A stretch of DNA of 64,000 nucleotides from JACVRW01 sp963812915. Lineage in GTDB: Bacteria > Actinomycetota > Thermoleophilia > Solirubrobacterales > Thermoleophilaceae. Position 1 is the first letter of the stretch. The number at the start of each line of letters is the position of its first letter. The DNA is taken from the NCBI GenBank assembly GCA_963812915.1, contig CAWEXB010000013.1:310001-374000 (forward strand), in the 5' to 3' direction. The notes under the pieces were generated by a model. The model had not been told where the DNA came from, made no database searches, and saw only the letters and a program-made list of their open reading frames with translations. Made by a program: the position numbers and the translations under genes. Shown here piece after piece: positions 41,626-50,229 of the stretch.

Positions 41626-42246
41626 ATGCTCGGCTCCAAGCGAGCTCTCGTCGTGCTGATCGCGGGCGCCCTCACCGGCGCGCTGGCGGCTCCGGCCGCT
41701 GCACAGGTGAGCAGACCCTGCGTCGGCTCGGACACCATCTGCGAGGCCACCTTCAGCATGTCCGGAGGGGCGAGCAACGAGAGGCTTACCGTGCGCCTCC
41801 CCGACACCAACCTGCGGCTGCTCGCGGTCAACGCAAACCCCGCCTTCGCCCACGGCGCATATCTGCTGACACGCGGCCGATTCAGCGTCGGAGGCTCGAT
41901 CTACACCGCCACCCTCGACGCCGTGCAGGGCATGCCGCAGAACGCCCGGCTGATCCTGACGTTCGGCCATCCGTCGGCGGGTCGGGCCTGCGGCAACATC
42001 CGTCGCGGCGTGTCGTTCATAACGATCGCGCAGACGGCGTCGGTCCGCCCCGGATCACTCAGGTGCGGCGTGGCCACGGCGGTCGGCCGAACGTGGCTGA
42101 CGCGGCTCCAGGCGCACCGCAGCGTCCGGAGCTTCACCGCAGCCGGCATCGCGTTCCGGTGCAGGCTCATTCGGCTCTTGCCACAGAACCAGCAGTGCCA
42201 GGGAGGCGGCCTCCGCGTGCGCTTCTCGGGCCCGACCGGCGAGTAG
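41626..42246 (+). CDS. Secreted protein of unknown function
   Basis: A 206-residue exported protein. The signal peptide MLGSKRALVVLIAGALTGAL ends at APAAAQVS. The mature part has six or more cysteines (SRPCVGSDTICEATF, RACGNIR, SLRCGVA, FRCRL, QQCQGG) probably forming disulfides, and a beta-rich pattern. ATG 41626 follows AAGGAGG; an earlier GTG/ATG in frame lacks a signal. I do not recognise a family. It is convergent with the flavin reductase gene. Confidence 0.72.
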   Translation: MLGSKRALVVLIAGALTGALAAPAAAQVSRPCVGSDTICEATFSMSGGASNERLTVRLPDTNLRLLAVNANPAFAHGAYLLTRGRFSVGGSIYTATLDAVQGMPQNARLILTFGHPSAGRACGNIRRGVSFITIAQTASVRPGSLRCGVATAVGRTWLTRLQAHRSVRSFTAAGIAFRCRLIRLLPQNQQCQGGGLRVRFSGPTGE

Positions 42247-42253
42247 GCGCAGG

Positions 42254-42976
42254 TCAGCCGGTCGGCCCGAAGCGCTCGGTGCGGATCTGGTTCGGTCGGA
42301 ACCCCGCCCCGAGCGCGAGGTCGGAGGCAGCGTCGACGAACGGGTTCGAGCCGCAGATGAACACGATGCCGCTGTCGATGCCCGCCTCGGAGATCAGCGC
42401 CTGGTCGATGCGTCCCGTGTGCCCCATCCAGCCGTGGGGCGGCTCGCGGGTGAAGGTGACCACCGCCTCGTCGCCGAGCTCGTCCGCGTAGATCAGGTCG
42501 TCGGCCGACTTGACCGAGTAGACCAGCCGCATCGCGAGGTCGGGCATCACCCGGCGCCGGTGGCGCAGCATCGCCATCAGCGGAACGACGCCGGACCCGC
42601 CGCCGATAAGCAAGACCGGCGCCTCGCCGCGCCAGACGAAGTAGGAGGTGAACGGGCCGCGCAGCTCCACCTGGTCGCCCTCCATCACGACGTCGTGGAA
42701 GTAGGGGGACACCTCGCCGTCCTCGAGCCTGTCGATCGTCAGCTCGATCTGTCCCTTGTCGAGCGGCGAGGAGGCGACGGAGTAGGACCGCTGGGCCACG
42801 TAGCCGTCGGGAGCCGTGAGCCGTACGTCGTAGTGCTGGCCCGGCATATGCGGCATCCACATCGGCAGCTCGAACCTGAACGACTTCACGCGCGGCGTCT
42901 CGCGCTTGATCGCGGTCACGTTGGCGACCTGCCATCGGCCGGGGGCCCGCTGCAGAACCGGCGTCAGTCGCTCCAA
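42254..42976 (-). CDS. Ferredoxin-NADP reductase-type flavoprotein
   Basis: A 240-residue oxidoreductase with an FAD domain (MPGQHYDVRL, RSYSVASSPLD: the RxYS motif) and an NAD(P) domain (LLIGGGSGVVPLMAML, VYSVKSADDLIY, FICGSNPFVDAA). No 2Fe-2S domain follows. The TTG start at 42976 has GGAG eight bases upstream and lies within the end of the molybdopterin gene (13-base overlap). Likely delivers electrons to, or takes them from, that enzyme. Confidence 0.88.
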   Translation of the reverse strand: MERLTPVLQRAPGRWQVANVTAIKRETPRVKSFRFELPMWMPHMPGQHYDVRLTAPDGYVAQRSYSVASSPLDKGQIELTIDRLEDGEVSPYFHDVVMEGDQVELRGPFTSYFVWRGEAPVLLIGGGSGVVPLMAMLRHRRRVMPDLAMRLVYSVKSADDLIYADELGDEAVVTFTREPPHGWMGHTGRIDQALISEAGIDSGIVFICGSNPFVDAASDLALGAGFRPNQIRTERFGPTG

Positions 42977-43581
42977 TACCGCTGCTCCTTCCAGGGGTCG
43001 CCGTAGTTGTGGTAGCCGTTCATCTCCCAGAACCCCGGCTCGTCGTGGTCCAAGATCCGCACACCGGCGACCCATTTGGCGCTCTTCCAGAAGTAGAGGT
43101 GCGGCACGAGCATCCGGGCCGGTCCGCCGTGCTCGCGCGGGAGGGGTTGGCCCTCGTGCTCCGTCACGACCCAGGCCTTGCCGCCGGTGAGGTCGGCGAG
43201 CGGCAGGTTGGTGGTGTAGCCGCCGTATGAGAACTGAACGGTGAAGTCGCCCTGCGGCTCGACCCCCTCGAGCAACGTGTCCATCGAGACGCCCCCGAAG
43301 TTGGTGCCGAGCTTCGACCACTTGGTCACGCAGTGGATGTCGCACGGCACCGTCTCGAACGGCAGCTCGTGGAACTCGTCCCAGGTCCACTCTCGCTCCC
43401 TGCCGACCATGCCGTCGATCCGGAAGCCCCACTCTTCCGGCGCGATCCTTGGCGTGGGGCCGGCTGTCAGCACCGGATAGCCCGGCTCGTAGTACTGGCC
43501 TGGAGGAATCCGGTCGGCCAACTCCTCCGGCGTGCGCCGGCGACCCCTGAACGCACGGGATATGAAATCGCTGCCGCTCAT
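42964..43581 (-). CDS. Molybdopterin-dependent oxidoreductase, sulfite-oxidase fold
   Basis: A 205-residue protein with only the molybdenum-cofactor domain of sulfite oxidases/YedY. The ligand cysteine is in VPCDIHCVTKWSK near residue 82-85; FGGVSMDTLL, SYGGYTTNLPL and GGPARMLVPHLYFWKSAKWV follow. There is no dimerisation domain, no haem domain and no Tat signal, so it should be a cytosolic enzyme. Its start ATG 43581 overlaps the stop of a small gene (ATGA). Three genes form an operon with the flavin reductase last. Confidence 0.88.
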   Translation of the reverse strand: MSGSDFISRAFRGRRRTPEELADRIPPGQYYEPGYPVLTAGPTPRIAPEEWGFRIDGMVGREREWTWDEFHELPFETVPCDIHCVTKWSKLGTNFGGVSMDTLLEGVEPQGDFTVQFSYGGYTTNLPLADLTGGKAWVVTEHEGQPLPREHGGPARMLVPHLYFWKSAKWVAGVRILDHDEPGFWEMNGYHNYGDPWKEQRYWSD

Positions 43582-43835
43582 GCCGCTACCGCGTTGTAAT
43601 ACCGCACCGCGAGGCCCGTGAGAAGGGTCTCGAAGCAGGATTGTAGGCTCGTGCCTTGCTCCTCGGCATACGCGCGCAGGCCCACCCTCTCGATCGCCTC
43701 GCTCTGAGCGATGACCTCGTCCACGAGGTCGGGGTGCTGGTCGGAGAAGTAGGCGCCCATCGAGTAGAGGCTCGTGTCCATCAGCGACTCGAGAAACTGC
43801 TCGCCATCCACCGCCCGTGTGCGCTTCGCCGCCAT
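43578..43835 (-). CDS. Small helical protein in molybdopterin operon
   Basis: An 85-residue acidic, mostly helical protein (GEQFLESLMDTSLYSMGAYF, then DEVIAQSEAIERVGLRAYAEE). One cysteine sits in LQSCFETLL. No known motif. It leads the three-gene unit and overlaps the next start by 4 bases, so it is translated together with the molybdopterin enzyme; it could be an accessory or assembly factor, which is inference only. Confidence 0.65.
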   Translation of the reverse strand: MAAKRTRAVDGEQFLESLMDTSLYSMGAYFSDQHPDLVDEVIAQSEAIERVGLRAYAEEQGTSLQSCFETLLTGLAVRYYNAVAA

Positions 43836-43971
43836 CGCGCGCAGGTTACCCGCCGCCGACGCCCGAGCCGCCCGGATTGGACCTCGCTCTTTGCGACTTT
43901 TTGGTTGCGCCGTCTCCCGCAGTCAGTACCCTCATGACAACGCCTGCAAAGCGACGAGGAGGAAGTAGTAC

Positions 43972-44145
43972 ATGGCGATCCACCTGACGCCCACCGAACT
44001 CGGACGAGAGGCGGGGATGCACCGACGCGAAGTCATCGCGAAGTGCATGGAAATGGGCGTCCCGATCTTCCAGGGAAGGATCGACAAGACGCTGTTCATC
44101 AGCAGTCTGAAGCAGGCCCAGAAGAAGGAGTTCGCGAAGGCCTAG
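43972..44145 (+). CDS. 57-residue HTH-like protein
   Basis: ATG 43972 follows a very good ribosome site (GAGGAGGAAG). The 57 residues read MAIHLTPTELGREAGM, HRREVIAKCMEMGVPIF, QGRIDKTLFISSLKQA and a lysine-rich end. The TP-x-ELGREAGM-x-RREVI part resembles the helix-turn-helix of excisionase/MerR-type DNA-binding domains. A possible promoter lies upstream (TTGCGC at 43905 and TACCCT at 43927, 16-bp spacer). It is divergent from the molybdopterin operon and may regulate it. Confidence 0.65.
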   Translation: MAIHLTPTELGREAGMHRREVIAKCMEMGVPIFQGRIDKTLFISSLKQAQKKEFAKA

Positions 44146-44248
44146 CCGATTGGCGCGGGAGCGCTCCCGCTCCGCGCCGCTCTCCCCCCTAGAATCCGCC
44201 GCGCGGACTGGCTCCGCGCTCAAAGCGCATTCGAGAGGGAGAGGCACA

Positions 44249-46060
44249 ATGGAAGCAGTCGCCGCCGGCGCCGCGGCCGGCACGGGCTCGAAGACGATCG
44301 CGGACATGTTGCCGCTCGCGGCGGGGAAGTACGGGGACGCCCCCGCGCTTCGGTTCAAGGCCGGCGAGGAGTGGCTGGATGTCTCCTACGCCGAGCTCGG
44401 GAGGACCGTCCGCGAGGTCGCGCTCGGGCTGATCGACATCGGCGTCGAGCCCGGCGACAAGGTCTCGATCCTCGCCAACACCCGCCCCGAGTGGACCTTC
44501 GCCTCCTTCGGGATCCTGACCGCCGGCGGCGCGCTCGTCACGATCTACCAGACGAACTCGCCCGAGGAGTGTCGGTACGTGCTCGCGCACTCGGACTCGC
44601 GCGCGGTCTTCGTCGAGGACGGCGGGCAACTCGCCAAGGTGCGCCAGGTCGAGGACGACTGCCCCGAGCTGGAGCACGTGATCGTGATCGAGCCCGGCGA
44701 CGCCGACGTCGGCGACGCTCTCACGCTCGACCTGCTGCGCCGGCGAGGCAGCGCGCGTGAGGAGTCGGAGTGGGAGGCCCGCTACGAGGCGGTCACCCCC
44801 GACGACATCTGCCTCTACATCTACACGTCAGGCACCACGGGTCCGCCCAAGGGCTGCCTGCTCTCGCACCGCAACTACCGCGCGATCACCGACGCGGTCG
44901 TCGTGCAGACGGTCATCGAGCGCGGCGACTGCACCTATCTCTTCCTGCCCCTCGCCCACGCCTTCGCGATCCTCTTCCAGTTCGCCACCCTCGAACTCGG
45001 GGCGACGATCGCCTACTGGTCGCGCGATCCGCAGAAGATCATCCCGGAGCTGATGGAGGTCAACCCGACCAACTTCCCCTCGGTGCCGCGGATATTCGAG
45101 AAGATCTACACGCTCGCCACGTCGAATGCGCCCGACAAGGAGCAGCTGCAGGGCGCGGTCGAGGTCGGGGTCAAGGTGCGGCAGCTCGAGGCGTCGGGGC
45201 AGGAGGTCCCGGAGCCGCTCCGGCAGGCCTTCGACAGGGCCGAGGAGGCCCTCTACAAGAACGTGCGCGGACTATTCGGGCAGAACATGCGCGAGTGCGT
45301 GACCGGCGCGGCCCCGATAGCCCCCGAGATCCTCGAGTTCTTCTACGCCTGCGGCGTTCCGGTGATGGAGGGCTACGGCATGACCGAGACCGCCACCAGC
45401 GCGACCGTGAACCGGCCGCTGGCGGGCAGGTTTCGCTTCGGCTCCGTCGGCAAGCCGATGCACGGCGTGGAGGTCAAGATCGCCGACGACGGCGAGGTGC
45501 TGATCAAGGGCCCGAACATCTTCCAGGGCTACTACAAGAACGACCAGGGCACCCGGGAGACCCTCGACGCCGGCTGGCTCCACACCGGTGACCTCGGGCG
45601 TGTCGACGAGGACGGCTTCCTCTACATCACCGGGCGCAAGAAGGACATCATCATCACGGCGGGCGGCAAGAACATCACACCCGCGAACCTCGAGAACGGG
45701 CTAAAGCAGAGCCGCTGGATCTCACAGGCCATCGTGGTGGGCGACCGACGGCCGTACCTGATCGCCCTGTTGACGCTCGATCCGGAGGAGGCGCCGGCGC
45801 TCGCGCAGCAGCTCGGGCTCGAATCGCTCGACGCCGAGGCGATGGCGAGCGACGAGCGCGTACGGGCCGAGATCCAGAAGGCGGTCGACGAGGTGAACTC
45901 CCACGTGGGACCGGTCGAGCAGATCAAGCGCTTCGAGATCCTGCCGCTCGATTTCTCGCAGGAGGGCGGGGAGCTGACGCCGACGCTCAAGGTCAAGCGC
46001 AACGTGGTGCGCGAAAAGTTCGCCGGCGTGATCGACGAGGTGTACTCCGCCGGCCGCTAG
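44249..46060 (+). CDS. Long-chain acyl-CoA synthetase (AMP-binding)
   Basis: A 603-residue adenylate-forming enzyme of the FAA1 type. P-loop YTSGTTGPPKGCLLSHRN near residue 193, VMEGYGMTETATSATVNRP near 375, WLHTGDLGRVDEDGFLYITGRKKDIIITAGG hinge region (quoted in part) near 450, and a C-terminal helical region ending in ELTPTLKVKRNVV. It activates long-chain fatty acids to CoA esters. ATG 44249 follows GAGGGAGAGG. A GC hairpin GGCGCGC-GCGT-GCGCGCC at 46074-46091 follows the stop. Confidence 0.92.
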   Translation: MEAVAAGAAAGTGSKTIADMLPLAAGKYGDAPALRFKAGEEWLDVSYAELGRTVREVALGLIDIGVEPGDKVSILANTRPEWTFASFGILTAGGALVTIYQTNSPEECRYVLAHSDSRAVFVEDGGQLAKVRQVEDDCPELEHVIVIEPGDADVGDALTLDLLRRRGSAREESEWEARYEAVTPDDICLYIYTSGTTGPPKGCLLSHRNYRAITDAVVVQTVIERGDCTYLFLPLAHAFAILFQFATLELGATIAYWSRDPQKIIPELMEVNPTNFPSVPRIFEKIYTLATSNAPDKEQLQGAVEVGVKVRQLEASGQEVPEPLRQAFDRAEEALYKNVRGLFGQNMRECVTGAAPIAPEILEFFYACGVPVMEGYGMTETATSATVNRPLAGRFRFGSVGKPMHGVEVKIADDGEVLIKGPNIFQGYYKNDQGTRETLDAGWLHTGDLGRVDEDGFLYITGRKKDIIITAGGKNITPANLENGLKQSRWISQAIVVGDRRPYLIALLTLDPEEAPALAQQLGLESLDAEAMASDERVRAEIQKAVDEVNSHVGPVEQIKRFEILPLDFSQEGGELTPTLKVKRNVVREKFAGVIDEVYSAGR

Positions 46061-46102
46061 CCTGAAGGGGGCCGGCGCGCGCGTGCGCGCCGTCGCGCGC
46101 GA

Positions 46103-46579
46103 ATGGCCAGCAACGACCCCACCGACACCGGCGGCCTCTTCATCGGGCGGCGCCCCGGCACGGCGCCGGTCCGCTGGCGCGACGACGTCACGGCGACCTC
46201 GAAGCTGCGGCGGCGCGCGGACGACGTGCTCGCGGGCTGCCTGCTCGCGGTCGAGATCCTGCTCTGCCTCTCGCTCCTCGGTCCGCAGCCGGTGGCCTGG
46301 CTCTGGGTCGGCTCGCAGGTCGACTACCTCACCGGCTACGTCACCGCCGGCATCGCCACCGCCCTGCTGGGTTCTCTGGCCTCGCTGATGCTCACGATGG
46401 CCGCGGCGAAACGCGTCGACCACGGCTGGAAGCTCGTTCGGCGGGCCGCCGGCCACCGCCAGGAGCACGGCGCCCTCGAGCGCATCTTCGCCTCGAGCGT
46501 GGCGGTGGCCGTGGTGGCGTTCGGCGTCTGGTTCCTGATCATCCAGGGACCGGGGCCGAGCTTCGCGCCGAGCTCCTAG
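46103..46579 (+). CDS. Membrane protein, unknown function
   Basis: A 158-residue protein with a charged N-terminus of about 40 residues and three membrane segments: about 42-62 (LAGCLLAVEILLCLSLLGPQ), 78-100 (GYVTAGIATALLGSLASLML) and 130-148 (SSVAVAVVAFGVWFLIIQG). No motif recognised. ATG 46103 lies 42 bp after the acyl-CoA synthetase gene, and the next gene follows by 17 bp in the same direction. Confidence 0.65.
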   Translation: MASNDPTDTGGLFIGRRPGTAPVRWRDDVTATSKLRRRADDVLAGCLLAVEILLCLSLLGPQPVAWLWVGSQVDYLTGYVTAGIATALLGSLASLMLTMAAAKRVDHGWKLVRRAAGHRQEHGALERIFASSVAVAVVAFGVWFLIIQGPGPSFAPSS

Positions 46580-46596
46580 TGGTGAGGTGCCACTAG

Positions 46597-47692
46597 ATGG
46601 GTTTCCGCGACTACTACCGCCAGTTCGACGACATTCACCAGGGGGAGCTGGACCTGGAACGGCGCGCGCGGCGGGAGCGTGAGAGGCGGCTCGCGCTCGA
46701 GCGGCTGCCGGACCTTGACCTCTCCGGTACCGAGTGGCCCGACCTGCCGCAGTCGGAGATCGTGAACGCCGCCATCGCGCGGGCACGCGGGCTCGTGAAC
46801 CGCTATCCGGACCGGCATGCCGCCCGGGTGCGCCGCCTCCTTGCCGAGCGCCACGGGGTGGCGCCGGAGCAGATCGTGCTTGGAAACGGCGCCGCCGAGC
46901 TGCTCCAGGCCGCCGCCCTGACGCTGCTCTCGAAGGGCGACGAGCTCGTCATGCCCTGGCCCTCGTACCCCCTCTACCCGCTGCTTGCCGCGCACGCCGG
47001 GGCGAAGCCCGTCTCGGTGGAGCATGCGCCGCTCCTCGGGGCGGTCGGCGAGCGCACCCGCGCCATAGTGATCTGCAACCCCAACGATCCCACCGGCGCC
47101 TACCTGCCGGCGGCCGAGCTCGGCGGTCTGCTGGCCGCGCTGCCCGCCGCACGTGCACGTGCTGCTCGACGAGGCCCTCGTGCACTTCCAGGACGTCGAG
47201 GATCTGGACTCCTGCCTGCGCCTCGTGGAGGCGTTCCCGCGCCTCCTCGTCGTACGCACCTTCTCGAAGATCTACGGGCTGTCGGGGCTGCGCGCCGGCT
47301 ACGCGGTCGGGTCGGACGCCCGCCTCCTCGGCGCAGTCGCCCCGGTCTTCGGGGTCAACGCGCTCACGCAGGCCGCCGTGGAGCACGCGCTGCGCACCGG
47401 CGACGCCGAGATCGAGCGCCGCCGCGCAGGCGTCTCGCATGAGCGCGTCCGCCTGCTCGGGGCCATGCGCGGGATGGGCCTCGACGCCGAGGACAGCCAG
47501 GCGAACTTCATCTGGCTGCGCGCGCCGGGACTGGGCGGAGACGAGCTGGCGAACCGCCTGCGGCGCCAGGGGGTCATCGTGGCCCCGGGCGGCCCACTCG
47601 GCGCGGACGACCACGTCAGGGCCACCGTCCGCGACAGCGGCGCAACCGACCGGCTGCTGCGGGCACTCGAAAACGCGGTGGCTCGGAGCTAG
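46597..47692 (+). CDS. Class I/II aminotransferase (HisC-like), frame disrupted
   Basis: A PLP aminotransferase split by one frame change near 47141-47150. The first part (185 codons) has LVNRYPDRHAARVRRLLAE, GNGAAELLQAAAL and ICNPNDPTGAYLP. The second, in the +1 frame, continues LLDEALVHFQDVED and TFSKIYGLSGLRAGYAVG, with the PLP lysine in SKIYGL. Removing one base joins them as ALPPHVHVLLDEAL. The rebuilt protein, about 365 residues, matches histidinol-phosphate aminotransferase-like enzymes. Error or recent mutation cannot be told apart from sequence alone. Confidence 0.78.
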
Positions 47693-47698
47693 TGAGCC

Positions 47699-48955
47699 CT
47701 AGGCGTCTTCCGACTGGCGCAGCAGCGCGCCGGTCGTCTGCTCCAGGATCCGCCGCCAGGCCGCCGTCTTCTCGCGCTCCTTGGCGAACCTCCGGACCAC
47801 CTTGCGGACGCGCGCCGCCGAGATCTCGATTCCGTGCCTTGCGCAGATCGCCTTGATCTCGTCGTAGTCCGACGCCAGCCGGAGCGTGACCGACTCGAAG
47901 CCGTGGCGGGCGATCTCCACACGGCGGGTGAAGTTGAGGATGTTCGTCTCGAACATCAGCTCGTCGTTCGGGTCGGGCTCGATGAGGATGATGTCGACGC
48001 CCGGGTACTGCTCCTTCCAGTGCTGCACCGCCTCGTGGAGGCGCTGGTGGGCGAGCAGCTTGAAGGCCTGGTAGCCGATCTGCGGGAAGCCCATGTCGCG
48101 CACTCGGCGCACCCGGCTGCCGAGCATGGTCGGGATCACCTTCTGGAAGTCGTTCACGTAGGGAACCAGCGGGTTCACGACGATCACGAACTTGGCGCCC
48201 GCCTCCACCGCGACGTCGACGTTCGTGGTGGAGCGGATCCCGCCGTCCACCAGATGTCGGCCCTTGATCTCTACGGGCTTGTAGACCATCGGCAGCGCCG
48301 TGGAGGCTGCGACCGCGCGCGAGATGGGCACGTCGGCCCACTCCGGGCCGCCGAGGACGATGCGCTCGCAGGTGTCGAGGTCCGTGGTGGTGAGGAACAG
48401 CTCGTTCTCGAGCAGGCGGAAGTCGTTCGCGCGGTCGGGGTCTCCGAGCACCGCCTCGAGGTAGTCCTGGATGCCGCTGCCGTCGTAGAGGCCGGAGGGC
48501 AGCGCCTCGGCGATGCCGACCGCCAGGTCGATGAGCGACATGCTGCCGCGCTGGCCGACGAAGGTGCGTGCAAGGCCCAGTAGGCGCAGCGGCATCAGCG
48601 CCGCGCTCTGGGCGAACTCCAGCGCATTCGGCCGCATCAGCGTGCCCCGGTCCACGTCCCTGAACGGCGTGGGCACCTTCTGGTTGACCACCCGCATCAT
48701 CTCCTCGGGGGTCACGCCGTTGGCCGTGAGGGCGGCCACGAACGAGCCGGCGCTGGTACCGACGTAGACGTCGAACTGGTTGACCGTGCGATTCACGGCC
48801 AGCAGGTCGAGCGCCCGCAGCGCCCCGATCTCGTAGACGCCGCCGGTGAAGCCACCGCCGCCCAGAACGAGCGCGGTGCGCGAGCGCGTCCGACGGCGCC
48901 GCGACGCCTTGCGGCCCTTCTGTGCCGGCTTTTCGAGCCTTACGACCTCGCCCAT
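47699..48955 (-). CDS. Patatin-like phospholipase
   Basis: A 418-residue lipid hydrolase. The oxyanion segment GGGGFTGGVYEIGALRAL, the nucleophile motif VGTSAGSFVAAL (GTSAG) and the catalytic Asp in HLVDGGIRS are complete, forming a Ser-Asp dyad. A basic N-terminus (KGRKASRRRRTRSR) precedes the domain, and about 180 residues after it are uncharacterised. Cytosolic or membrane-associated acyl hydrolase. The start is ATG 48955; it is divergent from dacB. Confidence 0.88.
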   Translation of the reverse strand: MGEVVRLEKPAQKGRKASRRRRTRSRTALVLGGGGFTGGVYEIGALRALDLLAVNRTVNQFDVYVGTSAGSFVAALTANGVTPEEMMRVVNQKVPTPFRDVDRGTLMRPNALEFAQSAALMPLRLLGLARTFVGQRGSMSLIDLAVGIAEALPSGLYDGSGIQDYLEAVLGDPDRANDFRLLENELFLTTTDLDTCERIVLGGPEWADVPISRAVAASTALPMVYKPVEIKGRHLVDGGIRSTTNVDVAVEAGAKFVIVVNPLVPYVNDFQKVIPTMLGSRVRRVRDMGFPQIGYQAFKLLAHQRLHEAVQHWKEQYPGVDIILIEPDPNDELMFETNILNFTRRVEIARHGFESVTLRLASDYDEIKAICARHGIEISAARVRKVVRRFAKEREKTAAWRRILEQTTGALLRQSEDA

Positions 48956-49026
48956 CCTGGCCCGAGTATCGCGGATGCGCCGGCGCCACCGCTCCGATGC
49001 GCTCGATCCCGTGTTCCTCCCTTCGG

Positions 49027-50229
49027 ATGCGCCGCTTCGCCTCACTCGTGGCTGCGCTGGTCTGCGTCGTCGTTCCGGGGCAGGCCTGGGCGACTCCGGA
49101 TCCCGCCCTGGTGTCCAAGCTCGGTCGCTACATGCGGTTCGCCGGCTCGCAGTCCGGCGCCTACGTGGTGAACCTCACCGACGCCGAGACGGTCTTCGCC
49201 CGGCGCCAGGGCGAGGCGCGGATACTCGCCTCCAACACGAAGCTGTTCACCACAGCCACCGCCCTGGCGCGCTTCGGTACGGAGGGCACGCTCGGCACCG
49301 AGGTGGTCGGGGGCGGTGCGCTTGACGAGACGGGCGTGTGGCGCGGCAACCTCTACCTGCAGGGAAGCGGTGACCCCACGTTCGGCAGCCGCACGTTCAC
49401 CCGCCGCTACTACGGCACTGGAGCGACCGTGGAGGAGCTCGCGCGGCTCCTGGACGCGGCCGGCATCCAGCGCGTCAGCGGACGCATCCTCGGCGACGGG
49501 TCGGGTTTACTCTCGTACAACGGCGGGAACCCGCTGTCCGCGGCCGCCGGTCTGGACGCCGCGCTCGAGGGGCGCGGCATACGGGTGCGAGCCGCCCCAG
49601 GCTCGGGTGTGGTTCCCACCGGAGCGCCGGTGCTCGCGAGCGTCGACTCGCCCTCGATGGCCGACCTCGTGCGAATAACCAACAAGCCCTCCAACAACTT
49701 CTTCGCCGAGATGCTTCTGAGAGCGGTCGGACGCGAGGCGACGGGCAGCGGAACAACCCCCGACGGCGCGCGTGTCGCCGCGGACTTCGCCCGCGAGCTC
49801 GGCGCCGGGGCCCGCATCGCAGACGGCTCCGGCCTCTCGCGCGCGAACCGTGCCTCTCCGCTGCGGGTCGTGCGGCTCTTGACGGCCATGCAGGCCCGCG
49901 ACGAGTTCTACGCCTGGTACGAGTCCCTCCCGATCGCCGGGCGCGACGGCACGCTGAGCGATCGAATGCGAAGCGGCGCCGCACGCGGCCGCTGCCACGC
50001 CAAGACCGGGACCCTCTCGAACGTGAGCACACTGTCGGGCTACTGCGAGGCGCTCTCGGGCGACCTCTACGCCTTTTCGATTTTGATGAACGGCGTGTAC
50101 CCGTCGGGCGCCCGGCAGCTTCAGGACCGCATGGCACAGGCCATCGCCGCGGTCCGCGACGGAGCGCTAACGCCGCCGGCGCGGCGGGGTGTCCGCGACC
50201 GGCGCGTCGTTGCCCGGCAGCAGGGCTAA
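49027..50229 (+). CDS. dacB: D-alanyl-D-alanine carboxypeptidase/endopeptidase, PBP4 (S13) family
   Basis: A 400-residue exported penicillin-binding protein. The signal is MRRFASLVAALVCVVVPGQAW. Active-site motifs: SxxK in ASNTKLFTTATAL, SxN in KPSNNFFAEMLLR, KTG in CHAKTGTLSNVSTLSGYC. The region between (ILGDGSGLLSYNGG, then NPLSAAAGLDAAL) is shorter than in most family members, so an insert domain is reduced. It trims peptidoglycan peptides. The last 63 bases overlap the end of convergent ligA. Confidence 0.88.
   Translation: MRRFASLVAALVCVVVPGQAWATPDPALVSKLGRYMRFAGSQSGAYVVNLTDAETVFARRQGEARILASNTKLFTTATALARFGTEGTLGTEVVGGGALDETGVWRGNLYLQGSGDPTFGSRTFTRRYYGTGATVEELARLLDAAGIQRVSGRILGDGSGLLSYNGGNPLSAAAGLDAALEGRGIRVRAAPGSGVVPTGAPVLASVDSPSMADLVRITNKPSNNFFAEMLLRAVGREATGSGTTPDGARVAADFARELGAGARIADGSGLSRANRASPLRVVRLLTAMQARDEFYAWYESLPIAGRDGTLSDRMRSGAARGRCHAKTGTLSNVSTLSGYCEALSGDLYAFSILMNGVYPSGARQLQDRMAQAIAAVRDGALTPPARRGVRDRRVVARQQG

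Noticed and set aside
46074..46091. Strong intrinsic terminator after the acyl-CoA synthetase gene
   Set aside because: There is a 7-bp GC stem but no T-run, and the next gene begins 12 bases later in the same direction.
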